From contig CAXXHH010000003.1 in assembly GCA_963663005.2 (NCBI GenBank), positions 992,001-1,056,000 on the forward strand: DNA of 64,000 bases, written 5' to 3'. Shown piece after piece: positions 45,685 through 54,111 of the stretch. Numbering within the stretch: position 1 is the stretch's first letter; the number at the start of each line of letters is the position of its first letter. Source of the stretch: CAINVV01 sp963663005 (GTDB taxonomy: Bacteria; Bacteroidota; Bacteroidia; Bacteroidales; Prolixibacteraceae). The notes under the pieces were generated by a model, which saw nothing but the letters and a program-made list of their open reading frames with translations, was not told the DNA's origin and did not search any database. Position numbers and translations under genes: made by a program.

Positions 45685-48453
45685 TCAATATCCTGAGTAC
45701 AGCTGATTAAACAACAATTTGAAAGTGCTGTACGTTTGAGCTCTGAAGGTTATTTCAGGACCGAATGCGCACAATTTTCCGGAGCCAATTTTCGCTTCAA
45801 AAGCTGCCACTCCGTCCATCAGGTATTCCTGTCCAAATGCCCAACCGCTTCGCAATGGCTGTGTCGAATTGAACCATGCAACCGGCGACACCTTGTTGTT
45901 CACCGACGCCTCCGGGCTAATCCTGAAAACCGGACTAGAATCGAAGAAAACATCGGCTTCGGACTGCATACCCCAATTTGTCGTTAGGGTCGAATCGGTT
46001 TTTACGCGTAAAATACTCCCGGGAATGTAAAATTTGTCGGAGGATAATGGAACGGGTTTCCCCTTCACCATTTCAGTCAGGGCATTTTTAACCGGAAGTT
46101 TTAAATGATAGGCCAGATTTGTGCTCCGACCAATGGTAACGACTGTTCCCCCGGCTTCAATGAACTTTTTAAGCTCAACGACAGAGGTATCTGCTGTGAT
46201 TTTCCCGTACTGGTATCTGTATTCAGAAGGGATGTCGGTGATTTTGGTTGTATCCCTTGGCCCCTGATAATCGGACGAATTGACTGATGGAATCGCGCCA
46301 CTTACAAAAACAATGACGTCAAATTTTTTGCGAAGGTTCCCCTTGTCGATCTCCTGAGCATAGAGTAGTTTAAAGTCGAAATGATGCTGTTCCAATATCC
46401 ACCTTAACCAACCGGAGGAGATTGACCCTCCATACATATCCCAGAGCGCGATGCGCAAGGGCGCTATTTTATCCGTCAACGAGGACGGACGACTTGAGAC
46501 CGGTGTCACACGAAGTCCCAGATCGACACTGGCCTTTTCCAACAGAAGTTTAGCCTTCCCTCCGGCTGGAATGTAAAATGAGCCCGCTGCCGCTTCCTGA
46601 TTCTTGCCGGATTGACTCTTTATCCGATAAACATTTACACCCGCGCGCAACAAGTCGTTAACAGCTACGAATGAGATATCACACCTTGAATCAATCACGT
46701 ACCCCGAAGCAGATGCGGAAGCTCTAAATCCTCCTCCTGGCGACTGCACCTCACCGTACGGAATTTCCTGAAACGGTCCGTCGAAAGAGTTCAATATTCT
46801 GGCAAACTTAAAGCCCATGGAGAATGCTGGAGTCCATCCGGCGATATCGTATGGTTTAACCGGTGGCCCTCCGGGATACAAAAAATCATTCGGATGATCC
46901 TGTGGTTCAAACATATCCAAAATGTGCGGACGGAAAGCCTGATTCGTCTTAACGACTAACGAGCCAGCGGGATAGCTTTTTCCCTCAACGCTGAATTGCG
47001 CAGTTGCCTTCAGAACACCTATCCCCGATTGAATCAAGGCATTAACGAACTTGACAGCAGTTGGAAAATCCGGCTGATCTGCAGCAATAATGTATCCACG
47101 GGGATCGCGCAATTTGGCATCCTTAAAAACGGTGTTGTAGTACTTTTGCGGTATCGTATCAACTCTTTCCCTCGTGGAGGCACTTGTGGAATCTGCTCCC
47201 CTCTTGTTTCTCTGTTCACTTCTATATGCATTGGTTATTGCATCAATTCGTTTGGGATAGAGTGTCCAGTTATCGCGGTTGCCGGCTTCAATCGAACTGG
47301 CACCCATGCTATAGATATTGTAGAGCAAATGTTCGCGGTTCCTGGCTGCGTAATCAAGAATTGCATAGTTTAATGAAACCGAATAATCGATAGACTTCCT
47401 GAAGACCCATTTTTGCGGCATTACCGGAAACGGTGTATTCCCATTTGGAATAAGTCTGGAAGGAACCAATGGTATTGACGACGGAGTCGGATTTCCGATA
47501 ATTTCAGTCAGCAGACCAATTATATTATGAAAATAAGAGGTTGTGCGCAATCCTCCGTTATACCATGTCGAAAAAACGGAACCTCCACGCTCCGTATATC
47601 CGGGCTTTCCCTCCACATTTAATCGGTTTATCATGGCGGCGCCAACGGCATCAATCCCGGTAATAACCAATGGATTAAATAAATAATTAAACGGATCCCG
47701 GTAAGGAGGTCCGGCAACGACTGATCCGGCTGGTCCGGCCTGATGGTGATTATAAATGATCTGGGGCATCCATTCCACATAAAGTTGTCTGCTGATATTT
47801 TTGGATTCCTTCATATTCATCATGTAGAAATCCCGGTTGTTGTCGTGACCCACATATTTCTGGTACAATCTTGGGAGCTGGGAATACGACCGCTTTAAGG
47901 TATCCGGATTGCTCATATACCAGTTAGACACAATCTCCTGTCCGTCCGGATTGGCATGTGCCAGCAAAATAATTACATCATCCAAAATTCGGAGCGTTTC
48001 CGGATCATTTTTGCTAACCAACTGCCAGAGCGTTTCAATGAGCTGATGCGTACCAACAGTCTCCGTGGCATGAAGTCCGCCGTCAATCCAGACAACCGCC
48101 TTACCTTCTGCCGACAGCTTTTCTGCTTCCGGTTTTGAAATAGTAGCCGCACGAGCCAATTTTTGAGCTATCTCCTGATAATGAGTTAAATTCTTAATGT
48201 TTTTGGGAGAAGAAACCACCATCATGTATTGAGTTCGTCCTTCTTCTGTAAGTCCCATATTCACAAGCTTTACACGATCTGAGCCGGCAGCAATTGCCTT
48301 GAAATAGTCTTCCGTTTGAGTATACGTGGCCAATTTATAATTATCCCCGATAGAAAACCCAAAATGTTCTTTGGGTGATGGGAGTTTTTGGGCAAACGAA
48401 AAGGATAGGGAAACTGACAAAATCAGGAAAGTGATGATAATTTTTGGGCTCAT
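45685..48453 (-). CDS. Secreted zinc carboxypeptidase, peptidase family M14
   Basis: A 922-residue protein with a signal peptide (residues 1-21). The zinc ligands are in GLHATETVG (HxxE) and in the later His of IIYNHHQAGP; YVGHDNNRDFYMMN is typical of the long Bacteroidota M14 proteins, and the catalytic Glu is probably in LLTEIIGNPTP. The last 400 residues have a glutamine-amidotransferase-like fold often found at the C-terminus of this group (DVIVFVSGAIP, then TIGRSTNLAYHL). It would trim peptides or peptidoglycan-linked peptides in the periplasm; substrate unknown. Confidence 0.88.
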   Translation of the reverse strand: MSPKIIITFLILSVSLSFSFAQKLPSPKEHFGFSIGDNYKLATYTQTEDYFKAIAAGSDRVKLVNMGLTEEGRTQYMMVVSSPKNIKNLTHYQEIAQKLARAATISKPEAEKLSAEGKAVVWIDGGLHATETVGTHQLIETLWQLVSKNDPETLRILDDVIILLAHANPDGQEIVSNWYMSNPDTLKRSYSQLPRLYQKYVGHDNNRDFYMMNMKESKNISRQLYVEWMPQIIYNHHQAGPAGSVVAGPPYRDPFNYLFNPLVITGIDAVGAAMINRLNVEGKPGYTERGGSVFSTWYNGGLRTTSYFHNIIGLLTEIIGNPTPSSIPLVPSRLIPNGNTPFPVMPQKWVFRKSIDYSVSLNYAILDYAARNREHLLYNIYSMGASSIEAGNRDNWTLYPKRIDAITNAYRSEQRNKRGADSTSASTRERVDTIPQKYYNTVFKDAKLRDPRGYIIAADQPDFPTAVKFVNALIQSGIGVLKATAQFSVEGKSYPAGSLVVKTNQAFRPHILDMFEPQDHPNDFLYPGGPPVKPYDIAGWTPAFSMGFKFARILNSFDGPFQEIPYGEVQSPGGGFRASASASGYVIDSRCDISFVAVNDLLRAGVNVYRIKSQSGKNQEAAAGSFYIPAGGKAKLLLEKASVDLGLRVTPVSSRPSSLTDKIAPLRIALWDMYGGSISSGWLRWILEQHHFDFKLLYAQEIDKGNLRKKFDVIVFVSGAIPSVNSSDYQGPRDTTKITDIPSEYRYQYGKITADTSVVELKKFIEAGGTVVTIGRSTNLAYHLKLPVKNALTEMVKGKPVPLSSDKFYIPGSILRVKTDSTLTTNWGMQSEADVFFDSSPVFRISPEASVNNKVSPVAWFNSTQPLRSGWAFGQEYLMDGVAAFEAKIGSGKLCAFGPEITFRAQTYSTFKLLFNQLYSGY

Positions 48454-48565
48454 ACCAGCTGTTTGAATGTTGGAAACAAATGTTAATTAAGGGTTTTCGA
48501 ATTTAGCAAAATATCAATTGGTGACAAAAATTAAATTTGGGATAGGCTGTTAATAATCGCGGCTC

Positions 48566-51500
48566 TTGCTAACTTTACAGAAACGAACTAATTTTCCGTT
48601 GAGCAGATTTTTAGAAGAATATTTCGAGCAATCCGCACTTCATAACCCGGACACTGTTGCCATCGAACAAGGTGACAAATGCTATTCTTATGCAGAAGCG
48701 GATGCTCTTGCAAACAGATTCGCCCATTACCTGACAGAAGCCGGTGTGGCACCTGAAGAGAAAGTTGTTCTGCTTTTACCGCGTTGTGCTGAAGTATATA
48801 TCATGATGCTTGGAGTGCTGAAGGCAGGCGGGGCATATATCCCACTCGATCCTGAAATCCCTGGCGAAAGAGTTAATTTCATCATGGAAGATTCAGGTGC
48901 TAAGATGTTGGTAACCTCGGATGAGATTTTGGAGCGTATCTCTTCCAGTCTCCTGCCGCATCCGATGTTCAATACTGACACACAACTTCTTACACTCGAG
49001 GATTATTCAGGCACCAAACCATCCGTGCAGAACCGCACACCTAATGATCTTTGTTATATCATATATACATCAGGAACAACCGGAAGGCCAAAGGGTGTGC
49101 TGCTGGAACATCGCAATGTGGTAAATTATATCCGCGGGGCACAGATCATTTATCCGATAGATTCCACCTACCGCGCTTTGCAGGGGTTTTCTGTTTCTTT
49201 CGATGCATCCGTGGAAGAAATCTGGGTGCCCTTTTCTGTGGGCGCCACGCTGGTGGTGGGAACGTATGAAATTATGCGATCCGGAGATCAGTTTGCATCC
49301 TTGCTTAATCGGCTTAACATCACATTTCTCTCGTGTGCCCCGACTTTGCTGTCGATGGTAAAGGAAGATATTCCCGGATTGAAAATTTTAATCTTTGGAG
49401 GTGAGGTGTGTTCCTCGGATCTTGCTCACCGATGGTGTAGGCCGAATCGCATGGTATATAACACCTACGGCCCGACTGAGGCAACCGTAATTGCAACTTA
49501 TTCTATTCTGAATTCGGCGGATGTTGTGACCATAGGCAAAGCAATGCCGGGTTACGACGTGCTGATCGTAAACGAAAATTTTGAGGCTGTACAGAATGGT
49601 GAAGAGGGCGAGATCCTTCTTGGAGGTGAGAGTATAGCCAGAGGATATCTTAACAGGCCTGACCTAACCTCGCAGAAATTCATCGAAACGGATCGGTATA
49701 AAGGGGTGATGGAACGATATTACCGTACGGGGGATATCGCCAAATATGCTTCCAATGGTGAAATTAACTATGTGGGACGGATCGACGCGCAGGTAAAAGT
49801 TCGCGGATTCAGGGTAGAGCTTGCGGAAATCGAAGGTTTGCTCCTGCAGTGCGCAGGAATACAGGCTGCTGCTGTCTCTCTGGATGCCGCGTCACAACAA
49901 TTGGCAGCTTTCGTGGTGGTTGAAAAGAATAGTGAAATCAACAGAGAAGAAATCGCCGCTGAACTGCGTTCCAGGTTACCTTATTATATGATCCCGTCTA
50001 CACTGGATGTGCTTACTTCACTACCGATGACTACCAGTCAGAAGATAGACCGGGCTCGTCTTCCGAAACCAAGTACGCCTCTCTCATTTTCGGAGAAGAG
50101 AGAGCTTATTCCTCCCACAACCGAACTGGAAAAGGCACTTGTTGATGTAATCGCAGAAAATATTCACCGGGAGGATATCTCAATGGATGATGATTTTTTC
50201 CAGGATTTAGGCGGACACTCCCTTTTAGCCGCACTGGTTTCATCTGAATTGCGCAAGAATTCGATGTTCGAAAACCTCTCCGTGGTGGATTTCTACAAAA
50301 ATCCCATTCTGTCTGATCTGGCAGTAGCATTGGAGAAGAAACGACCAAAAAAAGGGAAGCAACCCGAAGCAAACCGCGATATTCATACCCCATCCGCATT
50401 AAGCTATTATACCTGCTCGCTGTTTCAAGGTATTTCGATGTTCTTTATAGCTCTGATATTCGGTATCGAATGGCTGGGACCATTCTTCGTTTATTCCTAT
50501 TTCTATCAGGCAGATTATAGTCTGGTTGATTCGCTGCTAATGATGTTGGTGACCTATTTTTCGCTTTTGCCGACGATTACCATATTCGCGCTTGTCTTTA
50601 AATGGCTGGCAATTGGAAAGATCAAACCCGGCAGATACAAGCTTTGGGGAGGCTATTATTTCCGGTTCTGGCTGGCCGACAAGCTGGTTAACATATCACC
50701 GGTCTCCTATTTTACTGGCACACCGATTATTAATGTCTTCCTCCGAATGCTTGGAGCAAAAATTGGCAAGAATTGTTATATAAATACTTCCGCCATTTCT
50801 GCCTTCGACCTGTTGGATATAGGCAACAATGTGAGCATCTGCACAGATACACACCTTAAAGGATTCACTATTTCTGACGGTTATTTGCAAATTGGCAGAA
50901 TTGATATTGCCGACGATTGCTTTATTGGCACCAGATGTTGTCTGGCACACAACACTGCCATGGAACAAAATTCTTCCATTGAAGATCTGACCCTAGTACC
51001 CGAGGGCGTTGTCGTTCCTAAGAATGAAAATTGGGGAGGTTCCCCGGCTTCGAAATTGGGAATCAACCAAAAGCAGGAGGGTGTTCCTCCCTGGTCGAAG
51101 CGCAACTTTTTTTACACAATCAGCGTATTCCTGATTCCATTAATTACCATGATCGCTTATTTCCCAGGCATGATGGTAATAACGCATTTTGATTATACCA
51201 ATGAAGAAGCCTGGTATAATTTACTGCCACATATTTTTTTGGTTGGGATCCTGTTTATCGTGATTTTAGTCATGATAATCACGATACTAAAGTGGGTCCT
51301 GCTTGGAAATATTAAAGAGGGAGTCTACCGTGTTAACAGTAATTTTTATCACCGAAAATGGTTTTTCGATCAGTTGATGAAGTTGAGCCTTCAGGTACTG
51401 GGAACCGTTTACACCACGCTGTATTTACAGATATGGTTTAAGATGCTGGGCGTGAAAATGGGTAAGCGGGTGGAGATTTCGACAGTTGAATTTATTTCTC

Positions 51501-52489
51501 CCGACCTGCTGGTAACCGGCGATGAATGCTTTCTTGCCGACTCTGTATCTGTCGGAGCATCCTCCGTTCGAAACGGCTACATCACCATTGCAAAAACATA
51601 TATCGGAAACCGCACCTTTGTGGGAAACAGCGCAGTAATTAGTCCGAATACTGTTCTGGGCAATGATGTATTGGTCGGAGTATTGTCCAAAGTCAGTGAG
51701 AAGGATTTGCCCGCTAAAGATGGCACGTCCTGGTTTGGATCGCCCGCTGTATATCTGCCGAAACGGGATATCAACCGCGAATTTTCTGCCGAGAGAACCT
51801 ACAAACCCTCCAGAAAGTTATTCTTCCTGCGGTACTGCATAGAATTTTTTCGGGTAACGCTTCCGGCTATTATGTTCCTTACCATGGCCTCGCTAATCTC
51901 TAACATTACCTCCTATTTGCAGGTCGAAAGAGATCTTTTTGAACTATTTATCCTCTTTCCTTTCCTCTATCTGGGGGCGGGAATACTCGGAATGTTTATA
52001 ACGATCCTCTTTAAATGGATCATCATCGGTCGTTACACGCCAGCCAACAAACCGCTGTGGAGCAATTATGTATGGAGAAGTGAACTGGTGACCGGCTTCT
52101 ACGAAAATTTCCTTGTCCTGTTTTTTCTGAATATGTTAACCGGAACACCCTTCATCAAGTATCCATTACGAATGTTGGGGTGCAAAATTGGAAGCAGGAC
52201 TTGTATATTTACAACTCAGATTACCGAATTTGACCTCGTAAAATTAGGCGACTATTCGACGGTAAATGATAACTGTACATTGCAGACTCACCTTTTCGAA
52301 GACCGGGTTATGAAAATGTCGTATGTCGATATTGGAAAAGGGTGCAGCGTTGGAGGAATGTCTGTAGTGCTATACGATTCGAAAATGGAGGATGGCTCTG
52401 TACTTGAACCTCTTTCCGTATTAATGAAAAGTGAGACGTTACCGGCGAATACAATCTTTATAGGTGCACCTGCTCAAAAACTTAATTGA
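48566..52489 (+). CDS. Pls/PosA-like single-module NRPS with triple membrane/LbH C-terminus
   Basis: A 1307-codon frame with no ATG start: TTG at 48566 or TTG at 48599 are the options. The adenylation domain has IIYTSGTTGRPKG (about 165-177), YGPTEATV (301-308), YRTGDIA (387-393) and K493; the carrier protein has the phosphopantetheine Ser552 in DLGGHSLL. The rest contains three repeats of a membrane block followed by a left-handed-beta-helix block (roughly 605-850, 860-1070, 1085-1307). This is the layout of Pls/PosA synthetases, known for poly-epsilon-lysine and poly-ornithine. By manual alignment the pocket residues are D, A, E, S, I, G, T, V, I, K; the acidic third residue suits a basic substrate. 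Product inferred. Confidence 0.85.
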   Translation: MLTLQKRTNFPLSRFLEEYFEQSALHNPDTVAIEQGDKCYSYAEADALANRFAHYLTEAGVAPEEKVVLLLPRCAEVYIMMLGVLKAGGAYIPLDPEIPGERVNFIMEDSGAKMLVTSDEILERISSSLLPHPMFNTDTQLLTLEDYSGTKPSVQNRTPNDLCYIIYTSGTTGRPKGVLLEHRNVVNYIRGAQIIYPIDSTYRALQGFSVSFDASVEEIWVPFSVGATLVVGTYEIMRSGDQFASLLNRLNITFLSCAPTLLSMVKEDIPGLKILIFGGEVCSSDLAHRWCRPNRMVYNTYGPTEATVIATYSILNSADVVTIGKAMPGYDVLIVNENFEAVQNGEEGEILLGGESIARGYLNRPDLTSQKFIETDRYKGVMERYYRTGDIAKYASNGEINYVGRIDAQVKVRGFRVELAEIEGLLLQCAGIQAAAVSLDAASQQLAAFVVVEKNSEINREEIAAELRSRLPYYMIPSTLDVLTSLPMTTSQKIDRARLPKPSTPLSFSEKRELIPPTTELEKALVDVIAENIHREDISMDDDFFQDLGGHSLLAALVSSELRKNSMFENLSVVDFYKNPILSDLAVALEKKRPKKGKQPEANRDIHTPSALSYYTCSLFQGISMFFIALIFGIEWLGPFFVYSYFYQADYSLVDSLLMMLVTYFSLLPTITIFALVFKWLAIGKIKPGRYKLWGGYYFRFWLADKLVNISPVSYFTGTPIINVFLRMLGAKIGKNCYINTSAISAFDLLDIGNNVSICTDTHLKGFTISDGYLQIGRIDIADDCFIGTRCCLAHNTAMEQNSSIEDLTLVPEGVVVPKNENWGGSPASKLGINQKQEGVPPWSKRNFFYTISVFLIPLITMIAYFPGMMVITHFDYTNEEAWYNLLPHIFLVGILFIVILVMIITILKWVLLGNIKEGVYRVNSNFYHRKWFFDQLMKLSLQVLGTVYTTLYLQIWFKMLGVKMGKRVEISTVEFISPDLLVTGDECFLADSVSVGASSVRNGYITIAKTYIGNRTFVGNSAVISPNTVLGNDVLVGVLSKVSEKDLPAKDGTSWFGSPAVYLPKRDINREFSAERTYKPSRKLFFLRYCIEFFRVTLPAIMFLTMASLISNITSYLQVERDLFELFILFPFLYLGAGILGMFITILFKWIIIGRYTPANKPLWSNYVWRSELVTGFYENFLVLFFLNMLTGTPFIKYPLRMLGCKIGSRTCIFTTQITEFDLVKLGDYSTVNDNCTLQTHLFEDRVMKMSYVDIGKGCSVGGMSVVLYDSKMEDGSVLEPLSVLMKSETLPANTIFIGAPAQKLN

Positions 52490-52498
52490 TAGATTATT

Positions 52499-53407
52499 AT
52501 GGCGCTTCCCCATTATGCTTTTATCGATATCCTGATAAGTCTGGTGTTGGCATTTATCATGTTTGGGGTAGGATTATCCCTTACCTCAACCAGCTTTAAG
52601 AATGTGTTCTTTTTCCCAAAGGCGCTGGTTACCGGTTTGTCATCTCAGATAATTATTCTTCCAATCATAGCTTTCACAATCTCCTATCTTTCAAACTTAC
52701 CATTGGCTTTTAAAGTCGGACTGATAATTCTTTCCACCTGTCCGGGAGGAACGGTATCCGGTTTTATCACCTATTTCTTCAAAGGCAATGCCGCCTTGTC
52801 AATAACCTTTACTTCTATTAATAGCATCATAACCTTATTTACGATTCCGTTTATCGTCAATCTCAGCCTAGAGTTCTACTATGGACAGGGGACAGAAATT
52901 CAGCTCTCCTACCTGGAAACCATTATTCAAATATTTTCGGTGACGATATTTCCGGCAATTCTCGGAGTTTTGGTAAGATCATGCTATCCGGCTTTTGCCA
53001 TAAAAACGCAACGGCCGTTGAAATTGGTCCTGCTCGTCGCACTTGGCGTCGTGTTTGTCATTAAATTCTTTGCCACGGAACAAAGTGGCGGTTCGGGGGT
53101 TACGGTGACCGAAGTATTCACGATTCTTCCCTTCGCCCTTTTGCAGAATGGACTTTCCATGTTATGGGGATACCGTTTTGGTAAATTCAACAAACTCGGA
53201 GAAAGAAATTCCTACACGATTGGTATTGAGGCTGCGGTTCAGAATACAACGCTTGCATTCCTGGTAGCCGGGACACTCCTGCATAATCAGGACATGGTTA
53301 AACCGTCACTTATTTATGCCCTATTTTCATTTTGGACAGCCATAACCTACACATTCATAATCAAAAGAACAAATCGGCTCGGTCTGTTTGACGAATTCAG
53401 ATCGTAG
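52499..53407 (+). CDS. Bile acid:sodium symporter (BASS) family transporter
   Basis: A 302-residue inner-membrane protein with about nine to ten hydrophobic segments. The family motifs are the GVGLSLTSTSFK region after helix 1, STCPGGTVSGFITYFFKGN (sodium site region) and IGIEAAVQNTTLAFLVAG near the C-terminus. BASS proteins carry organic anions with Na+. It lies 9 bp after the NRPS gene and is surely cotranscribed, so uptake of a precursor or movement of the product is possible. The substrate is unknown. Confidence 0.88.
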   Translation: MALPHYAFIDILISLVLAFIMFGVGLSLTSTSFKNVFFFPKALVTGLSSQIIILPIIAFTISYLSNLPLAFKVGLIILSTCPGGTVSGFITYFFKGNAALSITFTSINSIITLFTIPFIVNLSLEFYYGQGTEIQLSYLETIIQIFSVTIFPAILGVLVRSCYPAFAIKTQRPLKLVLLVALGVVFVIKFFATEQSGGSGVTVTEVFTILPFALLQNGLSMLWGYRFGKFNKLGERNSYTIGIEAAVQNTTLAFLVAGTLLHNQDMVKPSLIYALFSFWTAITYTFIIKRTNRLGLFDEFRS

Positions 53408-53443
53408 CGAAAATTAAGCGGCCGAACGTTTCCACTTGGTACC

Positions 53444-53489
53444 AAAAGACCACCGATCCAACTTTGTAAAGTTTGATCGGTGGTCTTTT
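53444..53489 (+). terminator. Intrinsic terminator after the NRPS-BASS pair
   Basis: aaaagaccaccgatc (53444-53458) pairs with gatcggtggtctttt (53475-53489), and aacttt/aaagtt continues the stem inward with one mismatch. It starts 37 bp after the transporter stop codon. Confidence 0.9.
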
Positions 53490-53517
53490 AGCATATGGAG
53501 GCATCAGTAGTGGATTT

Positions 53518-53546
53518 AATTTTGTAGGGGATTCACCTACAAAATT
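53518..53546. repeat. 11-bp hairpin in the spacer
   Basis: aattttgtagg (53518-53528) pairs exactly with cctacaaaatt (53536-53546) around a 7-nt loop. No T-run follows. It could be an operator or mRNA structure upstream of the 85-residue gene. Confidence 0.55.
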
Positions 53547-53675
53547 ATCAGACTTTTGACCACCTCGTTTCTCTGAACCCCTTACCAGTCGCCCGCGGCC
53601 GCCAAGGTAAATTTGCTATACAAACTACAGAACAACAGTAGTAAAAAAGAGTAGCAACAATTCAATAGTACGACC

Positions 53676-53933
53676 ATGAACGCCGAGCAATTTACCAAAT
53701 GGTTACAAAAAGAAGCCGAAACCCTTTTTTATCAGGACTCAACTCCCGAAGCATTTATGAATAAGGTCAAACCATTGATCGAAGAGCTCACAAAAACAAC
53801 CGCCGCAGAAAATTTTTCAGAAAGAGATCTGCATGAGATACTCATGGGTAAGAAATCTCAAAAAAGTGCAACCCATGCACCACAAAACAGCTATTTTGAC
53901 ATCGTGGATCTTGCCTTGTACAGGGCGAATTAA
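53676..53933 (+). CDS. Small hypothetical protein (85 residues)
   Basis: An ATG-initiated frame encoding a soluble, largely helical protein (QFTKWLQKEAETLFYQD, then FMNKVKPLIEELTKTTAAEN). It has no signal peptide or membrane segment. I do not recognise the family. Its charged composition and clean start after the terminator at 53489 make it a credible gene; a chance ORF of this quality is less likely. Confidence 0.6.
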   Translation: MNAEQFTKWLQKEAETLFYQDSTPEAFMNKVKPLIEELTKTTAAENFSERDLHEILMGKKSQKSATHAPQNSYFDIVDLALYRAN

Positions 53934-54111
53934 GAAGAATTAGAATCCGTATTTTAGGTTTCACAATTTTGCCCACTTTCCCATTCTTACCGTGGCAAGC
54001 TGAACCAGCACCACGCCCATTTCTGCTGAAGATAGTTTATCCGTTTTAGGTAATGCCGTGTGCTTTACGAACATTACATTTTTTGTACATTCGCGACTTG
54101 ACAATCAAGCA
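53934..54111. other. Spacer before the DUF5916 gene
   Basis: This 178-bp gap shows no ORF of its own. ttttgtacattcgcgacttgac (54081 onward) ends in a TAC-rich stretch that may hold the promoter, but no consensus match is clear. Confidence 0.35.
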
